A stretch of 44,806 nucleotides of DNA, from the NCBI GenBank assembly GCA_029884425.1, contig JAOUHV010000020.1, positions 1-44,806 on the forward strand, written 5' to 3'. Source of the stretch: Gammaproteobacteria bacterium (GTDB taxonomy: Bacteria; Pseudomonadota; Gammaproteobacteria; S012-40). Both the position numbers and the translations under genes were made by a program. The notes under the pieces are model-generated. The model did not search any database. It was not told the origin of the DNA and saw only the letters and a list, made by a program, of their open reading frames with translations. This document shows, piece by piece, positions 1 through 6,523 of this stretch (its first letter is position 1; every line of letters begins with the position of its first letter).

Positions 1-52
1 GTCCAAGGCATGATCATTCCTCTTTAGATTTCTCATGCCATCAGTCTAGATG

Positions 53-96
53 TGTTACCTATGTCTCCGAACGCTTTGTAACCCATGTCCCCGGTT
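53..96. repeat. Two diverged 20-bp direct repeats, possible IS terminus
   Basis: Copies lie at 53-72 (TGTTACCTATGTCTCCGAAC) and 77-96 (TGTAACCCATGTCCCCGGTT). Fourteen of 20 positions match, and the repeat period is 24 bp. Tandem transposase-binding repeats of this kind occur inside the termini of several insertion sequence families. No transposase gene is visible in the window, so this is either the outer end of an element lying to the left or a solo remnant. The assignment to a mobile element is inference. Confidence 0.4.
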
Positions 97-345
97 TGTA
101 CACATGGCGCACCCTACACTCGAGTGTTTTTGGGGAGGTTTGCGAGTGGAGCCAAACTTCCCTGTGGGTGAAACGCATCTTCAACACGTTTCACTGGCTC
201 CCTGAGACCTTTGCATCCGTTCCGGTGGGGGAGTGTTGTCGCGGCAGCTCCCGGTGGGGTTGCTGTTTGGCGACAGTGATTCCTAATCTATCAGATAAAA
301 TTCAGCGGGCCTATAGGCCGAATGGGCCTTGGCGAGCAAACCACG

Positions 346-351
346 TATAAT
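346..351 (+). promoter_or_regulatory. Candidate -10 box for the FKBP gene
   Basis: A perfect TATAAT lies 35 bp before the FKBP start codon. The -35 region is poor: at a 17-bp spacing only TGGGCC is found, and TTGGCG at 329-334 is too close. The call therefore rests on the -10 sequence and its position. Confidence 0.4.
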
Positions 352-386
352 CTCGATCATGGTTCATTAGATTGGGGATGCGATAA

Positions 387-830
387 ATGAAAACTGCGTT
401 ACTGGTGGGATTGTTGGTGGTTTCGGTATTGTTGGTGTTGGCGGCGTGTTCGGCGCCAAAATCGGACGCGCAGGTTTATGATGTGCCGGCGCTGGTGAAA
501 AATGACGTGCTGGAAGGTGAGGGGCAGGTGGCAGAGCCGGGCATGACGGTGTTTGTGCATTACACTGGCTGGTTGTATGACGAGGCTGCACCGAACAAAA
601 AAGGCAAAAAGTTTGATAGCTCACGCGATCGTGGCAGCGAATTTAATTTTCCATTGGGTCAGGGCCGTGTGATTCGTGGATGGGATGAAGGTGTGGCCGG
701 GATGAAAGTGGGCGGTCAGCGGACGCTGATTATTCCGTCCAGTTTGGGTTATGGTTCGCGCGGTGCGGGTGGCGCGATTCCGGGAAATTCTGCATTGGTG
801 TTTGATGTAGAGCTGCTGGGCGTACGCTAA
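387..830 (+). CDS. FKBP-type peptidyl-prolyl isomerase, lipoprotein
   Basis: This is a peptidyl-prolyl cis-trans isomerase of the FKBP fold, predicted to act in the periplasm as a lipid-anchored protein. The N-terminus is a classic lipoprotein signal: charged start, hydrophobic core, then the lipobox L-A-A-C with Cys21 as the lipidated residue. One FKBP domain fills residues 40-147, with the family landmarks VHYTGWL, FDSS, a conserved VIRGWDEG and LGYG followed by IPGNSALVFDVEL. The length of 147 aa is normal for a single-domain FKBP. The gene appears monocistronic and faces a convergent neighbour across a hairpin terminator. Substrates cannot be read from sequence. Confidence 0.93.
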   Translation: MKTALLVGLLVVSVLLVLAACSAPKSDAQVYDVPALVKNDVLEGEGQVAEPGMTVFVHYTGWLYDEAAPNKKGKKFDSSRDRGSEFNFPLGQGRVIRGWDEGVAGMKVGGQRTLIIPSSLGYGSRGAGGAIPGNSALVFDVELLGVR

Positions 831-845
831 ACGCGGGCAAAAAGA

Positions 846-872
846 AGAAGGGCGCCGTCATGGCGCCCTTCT
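846..872 (-). terminator. Intrinsic terminator of the CDGSH genes
   Basis: An 11-bp perfect stem (846-856 with 862-872) encloses a 5-nt loop. Read on the minus strand, the stem is followed by a T-rich run, so it suits the leftward CDGSH genes best. It lies between two convergent genes and could also slow readthrough from the FKBP gene. Confidence 0.8.
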
Positions 873-875
873 GCG

Positions 876-1112
876 TTATATCGAGCTATGACTGCCGTCA
901 CAGAACGGCGCTTTGCCGCTGTGTTTGCAGCCGCACAGATACACTGTCCGTTTTTGATCAACCTTGAATTCAATGGGTGAGAAATCACTGCCGGCGTGTG
1001 AGCCATCGCAGAATGGTTGTTTTTTTGATTTGCCGCAGGCGCACCAGTGATAGGTGCCGGGTTCCAGTTCAACGGCATAGGAGCCACGCTTGGCAATCTT
1101 GGGTTTGGTCAT
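876..1112 (-). CDS. CDGSH iron-sulfur protein with two cluster motifs
   Basis: This small protein has two tandem CDGSH-type motifs, each with the C-x-C, spacer, P-F-C-D-G-S-H pattern that binds a [2Fe-2S] cluster through three Cys and one His. The motifs are CACGKSKKQPFCDGSH and CGCKHSGKAPFCDGSH. I chose the ATG at 1112 (78 aa) over a TTG at 1136 because it has an AAAGGA ribosome site about seven bases upstream. No signal peptide or membrane anchor is seen, so it is probably cytosolic. It is followed by a terminator and preceded by a second CDGSH gene. Its physiological role is not known; redox or cluster transfer are the usual proposals for the family. Confidence 0.9.
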   Translation of the reverse strand: MTKPKIAKRGSYAVELEPGTYHWCACGKSKKQPFCDGSHAGSDFSPIEFKVDQKRTVYLCGCKHSGKAPFCDGSHSSI

Positions 1113-1155
1113 CGGTTTTCCTTTTGGTCTGGCCAATTCGATCGACTGAGTAGAA

Positions 1156-1386
1156 CTAGTCGATTATCTCGGCCAGCTTCCGCTTACGCAAGGTTTTGTT
1201 TTGACGACAAAGCATAATGGTCTGAGGTTTGTCGATGGTGACTTCGAGGGCATTTTTGCAAGGTTGGGCGTGACTGCCGTCGCAAAAAGGTTGAGCGCTT
1301 GAGCGACCGCACTGACACCAGAGGTAGGTGCCTGGACCGAGTTCGATAACATCATCTTCAATGAAAAACATTGGGACGTTGCTCAT
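1156..1386 (-). CDS. CDGSH iron-sulfur protein with one intact motif
   Basis: This 76-aa protein has one intact [2Fe-2S] motif, CQCGRSSAQPFCDGSH. At the position where the neighbouring gene has its second motif, only an L-C pair remains, followed by a basic tail without CDGSH. The ATG at 1386 is preceded by GGAGG five bases upstream, so a longer TTG start at 1398 is not favoured. It lies just upstream of the two-motif CDGSH gene in the same direction and is probably cotranscribed with it. The pair looks like an old duplication in which one copy lost a cluster site. Function is unknown. Confidence 0.85.
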   Translation of the reverse strand: MSNVPMFFIEDDVIELGPGTYLWCQCGRSSAQPFCDGSHAQPCKNALEVTIDKPQTIMLCRQNKTLRKRKLAEIID

Positions 1387-1465
1387 ACAGACCTCCAAAA
1401 GGTGAAGTGCCTACACAAAAGCGTAGTTGGTCTGTGAACGGAATGCAAAAGCTGGGCTGGGTAAG

Positions 1466-1494
1466 AAACCGACACGAACAAATCGTGTCGGTTT
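1466..1494 (-). terminator. Probable terminator after speE
   Basis: A perfect 12-bp stem (1466-1477 with 1483-1494) with a 5-nt loop lies just past the speE stop codon. The T-tract on the minus strand is short (TTTCTT), so termination may be incomplete and the CDGSH genes could receive readthrough. Confidence 0.65.
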
Positions 1495-1501
1495 GGAGCA
1501 A

Positions 1502-2359
1502 TTACTCGCCGTAAATCTCTTTGTAGAAGAATTCTGGCGCAGTTAACGCGGCGCGATGCACGGCTGCGTTGTAGTAACGGGTCGCAAACGGCTTGTTTTG
1601 CGCGTCGTTTTCGCGGAAAGTGGTCAGCGTGCTGTCCTTGCAACCCATGGTGGCGCTCCACCAGCCGGATGGATAAATGGGCTGGGGGAAGAAAATTGTC
1701 GCCAGGTCAACAAAGCCTGCACCGCCGATGGCGCTGTACATGCCCTTGATGATGTCCATGTGCAGCAGTGGTGATTCGCTTTGCTGAACAATGATGCCGT
1801 TGGCTTTCAGGCAGCGGTGCGCCTGCTCGAAGAATGGCTTGGAGAACAGACCTTCCGCCGGGCCAACCGGATCGGTGCTGTCGACGATGATCAGGTCGTA
1901 GGTTTCGTCAGCGGCGTCGTGAACCCACTTGATGCCATCAATGAACATGATGTTGGCGCGTGAGTCGTTGTTGGACTCGCACAGTTCAGGGAAGTGAATT
2001 TCTGCCGCGCGGGTAACCACTTCGTCGATTTCGATCATGTCCACATGCTCGACCGAAGGATGCTTGAGCACTTCCTTCAGGGTGCCGCAGTCGCCGCCAC
2101 CGATAATCAACACCCGGCGGGGGTTGGGATGGGTGAACAGCGCGGGGTGGGTGATCATCTCGTGGTAGAGGTAATTGTCGCGGGTGCTGACCATGGTCAG
2201 GCCGTCGATGGTCATGAGCTTGCCGAAATTTTCGGTCTCGTATACTTCCACACGTTGGAAATCACTGGTTTGATCGAAAACCTTCTTCTTGATTTTCAAG
2301 GAAAAAGCAGTGGTGGCACCGGGAGCCAGTTCGGTGTACCAAGTGTTGTCTAAGCTCAT
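1502..2359 (-). CDS. speE: Spermidine synthase
   Basis: SpeE transfers an aminopropyl group from decarboxylated S-adenosylmethionine to putrescine, giving spermidine and methylthioadenosine. The protein has 285 aa, the usual length. Visible landmarks are YHEM (65-68), the nucleotide-binding loop GGGDCG (87-92), an acidic E-I-D at strand two, and DSTDPVGPAEG from residue 160, which carries the catalytic Asp. The second glycine pair of the common GGGDGG loop is changed to Cys-Gly. The ATG has a TAGGAG site upstream. It is divergent from speA, so arginine-derived agmatine/putrescine synthesis and spermidine synthesis share one control region. The methylthioadenosine by-product would feed the mtn genes near 31-34 kb. 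Confidence 0.96.
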   Translation of the reverse strand: MSLDNTWYTELAPGATTAFSLKIKKKVFDQTSDFQRVEVYETENFGKLMTIDGLTMVSTRDNYLYHEMITHPALFTHPNPRRVLIIGGGDCGTLKEVLKHPSVEHVDMIEIDEVVTRAAEIHFPELCESNNDSRANIMFIDGIKWVHDAADETYDLIIVDSTDPVGPAEGLFSKPFFEQAHRCLKANGIIVQQSESPLLHMDIIKGMYSAIGGAGFVDLATIFFPQPIYPSGWWSATMGCKDSTLTTFRENDAQNKPFATRYYNAAVHRAALTAPEFFYKEIYGE

Positions 2360-2418
2360 TAATTTCTCCTACGGCCTGCCTTAGGGGCAGTGAAATGTGT
2401 TCAGTGGCAAAGCCATAA

Positions 2419-2426
2419 ATTATAAT
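2419..2426. promoter_or_regulatory. Symmetric -10 box shared by speE and speA
   Basis: The 8-bp ATTATAAT reads TATAAT on both strands (2421-2426 forward, 2419-2424 reverse) and sits between the divergent speE and speA genes. Such symmetric -10 boxes can support transcription both ways. The -35 candidates on either side are weak (TGTTCA at 2398-2403 for the forward direction). Transcription from here would start downstream of an upstream GTG in the speA frame, which supports the shorter speA start. Confidence 0.45.
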
Positions 2427-2462
2427 CGCTTTCTTTTCCCAGATGATAGCCGGAATCAGTAC

Positions 2463-4352
2463 ATGACAAATTGGACCATAGACGACGCCCGTGAGGCCTA
2501 CAACATTGCTCATTGGGGGGACGGCTACTTTGACATCAACGATGCCGGTCACGTGATGGTGCGCAACCGCCAGTTGCCGGAACACCCCGGCGTCGACCTG
2601 CATACGCTGGCGCATGAGCTGCGCGACCAGGGTTTATCCTGGCCGGTGTTGCTGCGGGTTACCGATATTCTGCGTCATCGTCGCGACAAGCTGTTCCAGT
2701 CGTTCGAGCGGGCGACTTCACAGCAGGGCTATCAGGGCAAGTACACTGCGGTTTATCCGATCAAGGTCAACCAGCAGCGTACGGTGGTTGAGCATTTGCT
2801 GGCCGATGACCAGTACATCATGGGCCTGGAGGCCGGCAGCAAGCCTGAGCTGATGGCGGTGCTGGCACTGGCGCCGGGTCAGGGGCGGACGCTGATCTGC
2901 AATGGCTACAAGGACCGCGAGTACATTCGTCTGGCGCTGATTGGCCGCCGTCTGGGCTATGAAATTTTTCTGGTGGTGGAAAAACTCTCCGAACTGGAAC
3001 TGGTGATCGACGAGTCGCGCAAGATGGGCATTGAGCCATTGCTCGGGGTGCGGGTGCGTCTGGCCTCCATCGGCAAGGGCAACTGGCAGAACACCGGCGG
3101 CGAGAAATCCAAGTTCGGTCTGTCGGCCAAGCAGGTGCTGCAAATGGTCGAGCGCCTGCAAAAAGAGAACTGCCTGCACTGGCTGCAGCTGATTCACTGT
3201 CATCTGGGGTCGCAGCTGGCCAACATCCACGACGTGCAAAAGGGCATGGGCGAGGTCGCACGCTTCTACTCCGAGCTGTGCAAGCTGGGCGCGCCGATTC
3301 GCAAAATGGACGTGGGCGGCGGTCTGGGGGTGGACTACGAGGGCACACGCTCGCGCAGTTACTGCTCCATCAACTACAGCGTGCAGGAATACGCCAATGA
3401 CGTGGTGTTCGCGCTGGCGCAGATTTGCCAGCAGCAGGGGCTGCCACACCCGGACATCATTTCCGAGTCCGGTCGCGCCATGACCGCGCATCACGCGCTG
3501 CTGATCAGTAACGTGATCGATGTGGAGCGTGCGCCCGGTCTGGAGCAGCCCACTGTGCCAGCCGCCGATGCGCCGGCAGTGCTGCACAATTTGTGGGAGT
3601 CGCTGCAAAACATCGACAAGCGCAGCGCGCTGGAAGCCTACCACGATGCGGTGCACTGGTTGTCTGAAGCGCAAACCCTGTTTAATCACGGCCTGATCGC
3701 GTTGTGGGATCGTGCGGCTGCCGAGCAGTTGTACTTCTGCATTTGCCGCAAGGTACGCCCGCTGTTGCTGACCTCGTCGCGTTCGCAGCGCGAGGTGCTG
3801 GACGAGCTGAACGAAAAACTGGTCGACAAGTATTTCTGCAACCTGTCCATTTTCCAGTCGGTGCCGGACATCTGGGCAATTGAGCAGATCTTCCCCATCA
3901 TGCCGTTGCAGCGGCTGAACGAGGAACCGGACACTCGCGCCGTGTTGCAGGATCTGACCTGCGATTCTGACGGCTCCATCGATCTGTACGTGGATCAGCA
4001 GAGTGTGGAAAACAGTTTGCGGGTGCATGAGATCAAGCCGGGCGAGGATTACTTGCTGGGGCTGTTCATGGTCGGCGCCTATCAGGAAATCCTGGGCGAC
4101 ATGCACAACCTGTTTGGCGATACCCACTCGATCAATCTGGAGTTCACCGAGGATGGCGGCTATTTGCTGTCTGATCCAGAGCAAGGCGACCGGGTCGACG
4201 AGGTGCTGGCCTTCGTGCACTACGAGAAGGAGACGTTGTTGCAAGCCTATCGCGACAAGCTGGCAGCGGTGGAACTGGATGCGGCGACACGCGCCCAGTA
4301 CCTGGCCGAGCTGGAAGCCGGCCTGACCGGTTACACCTATCTGGAGGATTAA
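2463..4352 (+). CDS. speA: Biosynthetic arginine decarboxylase
   Basis: SpeA decarboxylates arginine to agmatine, the first step of the agmatine route to putrescine, using pyridoxal phosphate. The protein is 629 aa from the ATG at 2463, close to the family length. Landmarks are the N-terminal NIAHWGDGYFD, the PLP lysine in VYPIKVNQ (Lys101), HCHLGSQ, DVGGGLGVDY and the substrate-binding CDSDGSID near residue 500. An in-frame GTG at 2397 would add 22 residues but lies before the likely -10 box. It is divergent from speE and is followed after two bases by a cupin gene with which it must be cotranscribed. Confidence 0.96.
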   Translation: MTNWTIDDAREAYNIAHWGDGYFDINDAGHVMVRNRQLPEHPGVDLHTLAHELRDQGLSWPVLLRVTDILRHRRDKLFQSFERATSQQGYQGKYTAVYPIKVNQQRTVVEHLLADDQYIMGLEAGSKPELMAVLALAPGQGRTLICNGYKDREYIRLALIGRRLGYEIFLVVEKLSELELVIDESRKMGIEPLLGVRVRLASIGKGNWQNTGGEKSKFGLSAKQVLQMVERLQKENCLHWLQLIHCHLGSQLANIHDVQKGMGEVARFYSELCKLGAPIRKMDVGGGLGVDYEGTRSRSYCSINYSVQEYANDVVFALAQICQQQGLPHPDIISESGRAMTAHHALLISNVIDVERAPGLEQPTVPAADAPAVLHNLWESLQNIDKRSALEAYHDAVHWLSEAQTLFNHGLIALWDRAAAEQLYFCICRKVRPLLLTSSRSQREVLDELNEKLVDKYFCNLSIFQSVPDIWAIEQIFPIMPLQRLNEEPDTRAVLQDLTCDSDGSIDLYVDQQSVENSLRVHEIKPGEDYLLGLFMVGAYQEILGDMHNLFGDTHSINLEFTEDGGYLLSDPEQGDRVDEVLAFVHYEKETLLQAYRDKLAAVELDAATRAQYLAELEAGLTGYTYLED

Positions 4353-4354
4353 GC

Positions 4355-4630
4355 ATGAGCAAGATCGAAGTGATTCGTCAGGCATCCGATGCCGAGATTG
4401 CCAAGCGCGGCATTCGCCAGTGGCCGACCTGGGGCAAACAAGCCTCCAAATTTCCCTGGACCTACGACGACAGCGAAACCTGCTACTTTCTTGAAGGCGA
4501 TGTCATCGTTACTCCCAAAGGTGGCGAGCCGGTGCGCATGGGCAAGGGCGATATCGTGACGTTTCCGGCGGGCATGAGCTGTACCTGGGAAATTTTGGCG
4601 GACGTGCGCAAGCATTACAATTTCTTCTAG
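4355..4630 (+). CDS. Small single-domain cupin protein
   Basis: This 91-aa protein consists of one small cupin barrel of the type grouped with EutQ and ureidoglycine aminohydrolase-like cupins. Visible features are the E-G-D-V-I-V-T-P turn, the G-x-G-D-I-V-T-F-P-A-G motif and WEILADVRKHY at the end. The first cupin motif lacks the usual H-x-H pair, so a classic metal site is not obvious. The ATG lies two bases after the speA stop with GGAGG overlapping the speA end, which implies tight coupling. The association suggests a role in arginine or polyamine metabolism, but no reaction can be assigned. Confidence 0.85.
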   Translation: MSKIEVIRQASDAEIAKRGIRQWPTWGKQASKFPWTYDDSETCYFLEGDVIVTPKGGEPVRMGKGDIVTFPAGMSCTWEILADVRKHYNFF

Positions 4631-4647
4631 GCGGTGACGTCGGAAGC

Positions 4648-4675
4648 AAAAAGCCCCGCAATGCGGGGCTTTTTT
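4648..4675. terminator. Bidirectional intrinsic terminator
   Basis: The GC-rich stem 4652-4659 with 4663-4670 has a 3-nt loop and is flanked by A5 on the left and T6 on the right. It can therefore end transcription of the rightward speA-cupin operon and of the leftward gene that stops at 4678. Confidence 0.9.
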
Positions 4676-4677
4676 GT

Positions 4678-5334
4678 TTAGAAGCGCAGGTTAAAACGCA
4701 GCGCTGCCGGGGTGCGGATGGTGGTGCTGCGGTCGCCGCCGTCACCGGCCAGGATCAGGTCAAAGGTGAGGAAGTCCCGTGGCAGCCAGCGCAAGCCGAT
4801 GGCTGTGCCGGTGTTGTAGGCACGGCTGGCCGGAGTTTGAAACTCGGCCCCCAGTTGAACTTCGTCCAGCCAGGACGGGGCTTGGCTCAGGCGGGTGAAA
4901 ACGGCGGTGGCAAAATGCAACTGCAGACTGCCTTTGCTACTGCTGACGTAGGGATTGAGGTTGAGGTACAGGTCGGCCTGGCGGATCTGGTAGGCCATGC
5001 CGGCGGTGAGATCAACCGCTGTGCCGGGGCCGGTGTTGACGTAGCCGATCAGGTAGGCGGACATGTCGTCGGCAACTGCACCTTTGGCGCCAATGGAATT
5101 CTCGCTGAGGATGCCTTCGCCGTAGGGGGTGGCGACGCGGATTTGGCTGTCCGCAGGAGGTGTCCAGGTGCCGGTGTTGTTGTACAGGTCAACGTAGATG
5201 TGGCCGCCGGTGTTTACCCGGCCCAGCTCCTGCAAAAATGCCCGGCTGGGTGCTGCGTGTGTCTGGCTGGTGGTTAATAGCAGAGCCAGCAGGCTGCTGG
5301 CTCCGATGAGTTGGCGAATGCGCGCCTTGACCAA
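4678..5334 (-). CDS. Predicted outer-membrane beta-barrel protein, unknown
   Basis: I do not recognise a named family. The 218-aa product starts with a Sec signal peptide (hydrophobic LLALLLTTSQTHA, cleavage near residue 27) and ends in FNLRF. Alternating hydrophobic strands and a terminal Phe are typical of outer-membrane barrels. Strand-like stretches include HIYVDLYNN, MSAYLIGYV, AYQIRQADLYLNLNPYV and LQLHFATAVF. The start is a TTG seven bases after the preceding stop codon, with no ATG or GTG available nearby in frame, so translation is probably coupled to the Rsd-like gene. Role unknown. Confidence 0.7.
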   Translation of the reverse strand: MVKARIRQLIGASSLLALLLTTSQTHAAPSRAFLQELGRVNTGGHIYVDLYNNTGTWTPPADSQIRVATPYGEGILSENSIGAKGAVADDMSAYLIGYVNTGPGTAVDLTAGMAYQIRQADLYLNLNPYVSSSKGSLQLHFATAVFTRLSQAPSWLDEVQLGAEFQTPASRAYNTGTAIGLRWLPRDFLTFDLILAGDGGDRSTTIRTPAALRFNLRF

Positions 5335-5340
5335 CGGCGG

Positions 5341-5799
5341 TTAGCCTCGACGCTTGGTCAGAATGCTGACCAGGCTGTCTTCCTGTTCGATGCGATCGGC
5401 AAGAATTTCGCCCAGGGTGGACAAATCGCGCTCCAGGTCTTTGAGACGCTGGCTGCAGTGCTCATTGGTGTCGTACTTGTCGTTAAAATCCAATATCTGC
5501 TGGGTAGATGTAGCGATGCTTGGATAAATCTTGTGGGCATGGACGGCAACTGCCTGGCGGCGCTCGCTTTGGGTGTCAATAAAACGATACAGGCGGAAGT
5601 GGGCATCGGCGCAGTAATCCACCAGTGACTGGCAGAAGCGCTGGATCAGCTCGCCCATTTCCTCGGAGTATGCAAACGGACGATGGGCAGCCAGTTCCGC
5701 GTAGCACGACAGCATGTCGGTACGGTGTCTGATCAATTGCTCAATGGCCTTGATGGAACCCTGGCGACGTTCACCACGAATTTGGTCGGCGGTAGTCAC
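5341..5799 (-). CDS. Rsd/AlgQ-family anti-sigma-70 regulator
   Basis: Proteins of this family bind domain 4 of the housekeeping sigma factor and shift RNA polymerase toward other sigma factors. In pseudomonads the member is AlgQ. The 152-aa sequence is all-helical and shows the family segments RFCQSLVDYCADAHFRLYR, IYPSIATSTQQILDFNDKYD and a C-terminal LGEILADRIEQEDSLVSIL. The start is a GTG. It precedes, by a few bases, an outer-membrane-like gene in the same direction. Identification rests on pattern memory of Rsd and AlgQ sequences. Confidence 0.82.
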   Translation of the reverse strand: MTTADQIRGERRQGSIKAIEQLIRHRTDMLSCYAELAAHRPFAYSEEMGELIQRFCQSLVDYCADAHFRLYRFIDTQSERRQAVAVHAHKIYPSIATSTQQILDFNDKYDTNEHCSQRLKDLERDLSTLGEILADRIEQEDSLVSILTKRRG

Positions 5800-5878
5800 G
5801 GCGTTTGATCCTCGGTGTCGGAGTTAAAGTTCATTTTATCAGAGAAACTTGCAGAAAGTGTACCTGAAATACCGCCAG

Positions 5879-6523
5879 CTAGTACCGGTGTTGGAAGTAC
5901 AGCGCGGTGCTGGAAAAACCGCCCGTCGTCCATTCTACGCCGACATGGCCGCCTGGGTGTAATTGCCAATCTAATCCGTAGGTTAGCACTTTAGACTGAG
6001 TCTGCAGCAGGGTTTGTGTCGAACTGCCTTGTTGGGCTTGTCCCTGTTGCTGGCCGGCGGTGATGCCAGTGTAAAGCGCGAGGGCGTCAAAGGCTTGCCA
6101 TTGGCCATACAACGATAGCTGCCAAATATGCCGATCCAGTTGTGTGCTGTTGGATTCCCGACGGCTGGAGTGATAACGGTATTCGCTGACTCCGGCCAAT
6201 TGCAGCCCTTGCCAGACGGGGCTGAGGACGCCAATACGCAGGCCGGCGAGGTAGCCATCGGTGTCGCTGGTCTGTGGTCCTTGCAGCTGATCAAACTGGC
6301 GGGCGACGAGCAGGGTGGCGTACAGTTGTTGGCTGTGAAGGTGGCTAAGCTCGGCCAGGGCAGTCTGGCTGTGCAGGTCCCAGCCGGGGGCGAGGCTTTG
6401 CTGGCTTTGCTGCAGGGTCAGGGTGAAGGCTTGTGGTTGCCTAACCCATTGATCAATAAAAGGTGTGCTGGCCTGGCAAACCCAGGGACAGAGGAGTAGC
6501 GGCAACAGGTTCAGGCGCTGCAT
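5879..6523 (-). CDS. Exported beta-strand-rich protein, unknown
   Basis: The family is not recognised. The product from the ATG at 6523 is 214 aa with a short signal peptide (MQRLNLLPLLLCPWVCQAS) and a Gln-rich, strand-rich body with repeated aromatic-hydrophobic alternation such as YATLLVARQF, LQLAGVSEYRYH, IWQLSLYGQWQ and ALALYTGITAG. It ends in LYFQHRY, consistent with an outer-membrane barrel. A longer frame reaching back to 6607 would overlap the upstream gene far more and lose the signal peptide. The chosen start overlaps the FemAB-like gene by 13 bases, so the two are cotranscribed. Confidence 0.68.
   Translation of the reverse strand: MQRLNLLPLLLCPWVCQASTPFIDQWVRQPQAFTLTLQQSQQSLAPGWDLHSQTALAELSHLHSQQLYATLLVARQFDQLQGPQTSDTDGYLAGLRIGVLSPVWQGLQLAGVSEYRYHSSRRESNSTQLDRHIWQLSLYGQWQAFDALALYTGITAGQQQGQAQQGSSTQTLLQTQSKVLTYGLDWQLHPGGHVGVEWTTGGFSSTALYFQHRY

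Larger units (their letters stand above)
1..386. other. Non-coding left edge with transposon-end-like repeats
   Basis: I see no convincing gene here. Two diverged 20-bp direct repeats lie at 53-72 and 77-96 (consensus TGTWACCYATGTCYCCGRWY, 14 of 20 identical, 24-bp period) and are followed by TGTACAC. Repeats of this form are typical of the ends of some DDE-transposase elements, so this may be the end of an element or a remnant. An imperfect hairpin spans 149-200, and a perfect 12-bp palindrome lies at 308-319. A TATAAT at 346-351 probably belongs to the promoter of the FKBP gene. An open frame at 96-350 has no family-like features and is not called. Confidence 0.5.

Noticed and set aside
96-350. 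84-aa open frame in the left edge
   Set aside because: It overlaps the repeats and hairpin, has no family-like pattern and lacks a ribosome site.
1156-1260. Frameshift that would restore a second CDGSH motif
   Set aside because: The alternative frame gives KTKPCVSGSW, which only vaguely resembles the motif; the evidence is too weak to call a broken gene.
2718-4385. 555-aa open frame antisense to speA
   Set aside because: Long antisense frames are expected opposite GC-rich genes; the sense frame is a clear SpeA and the antisense product has no domain pattern.
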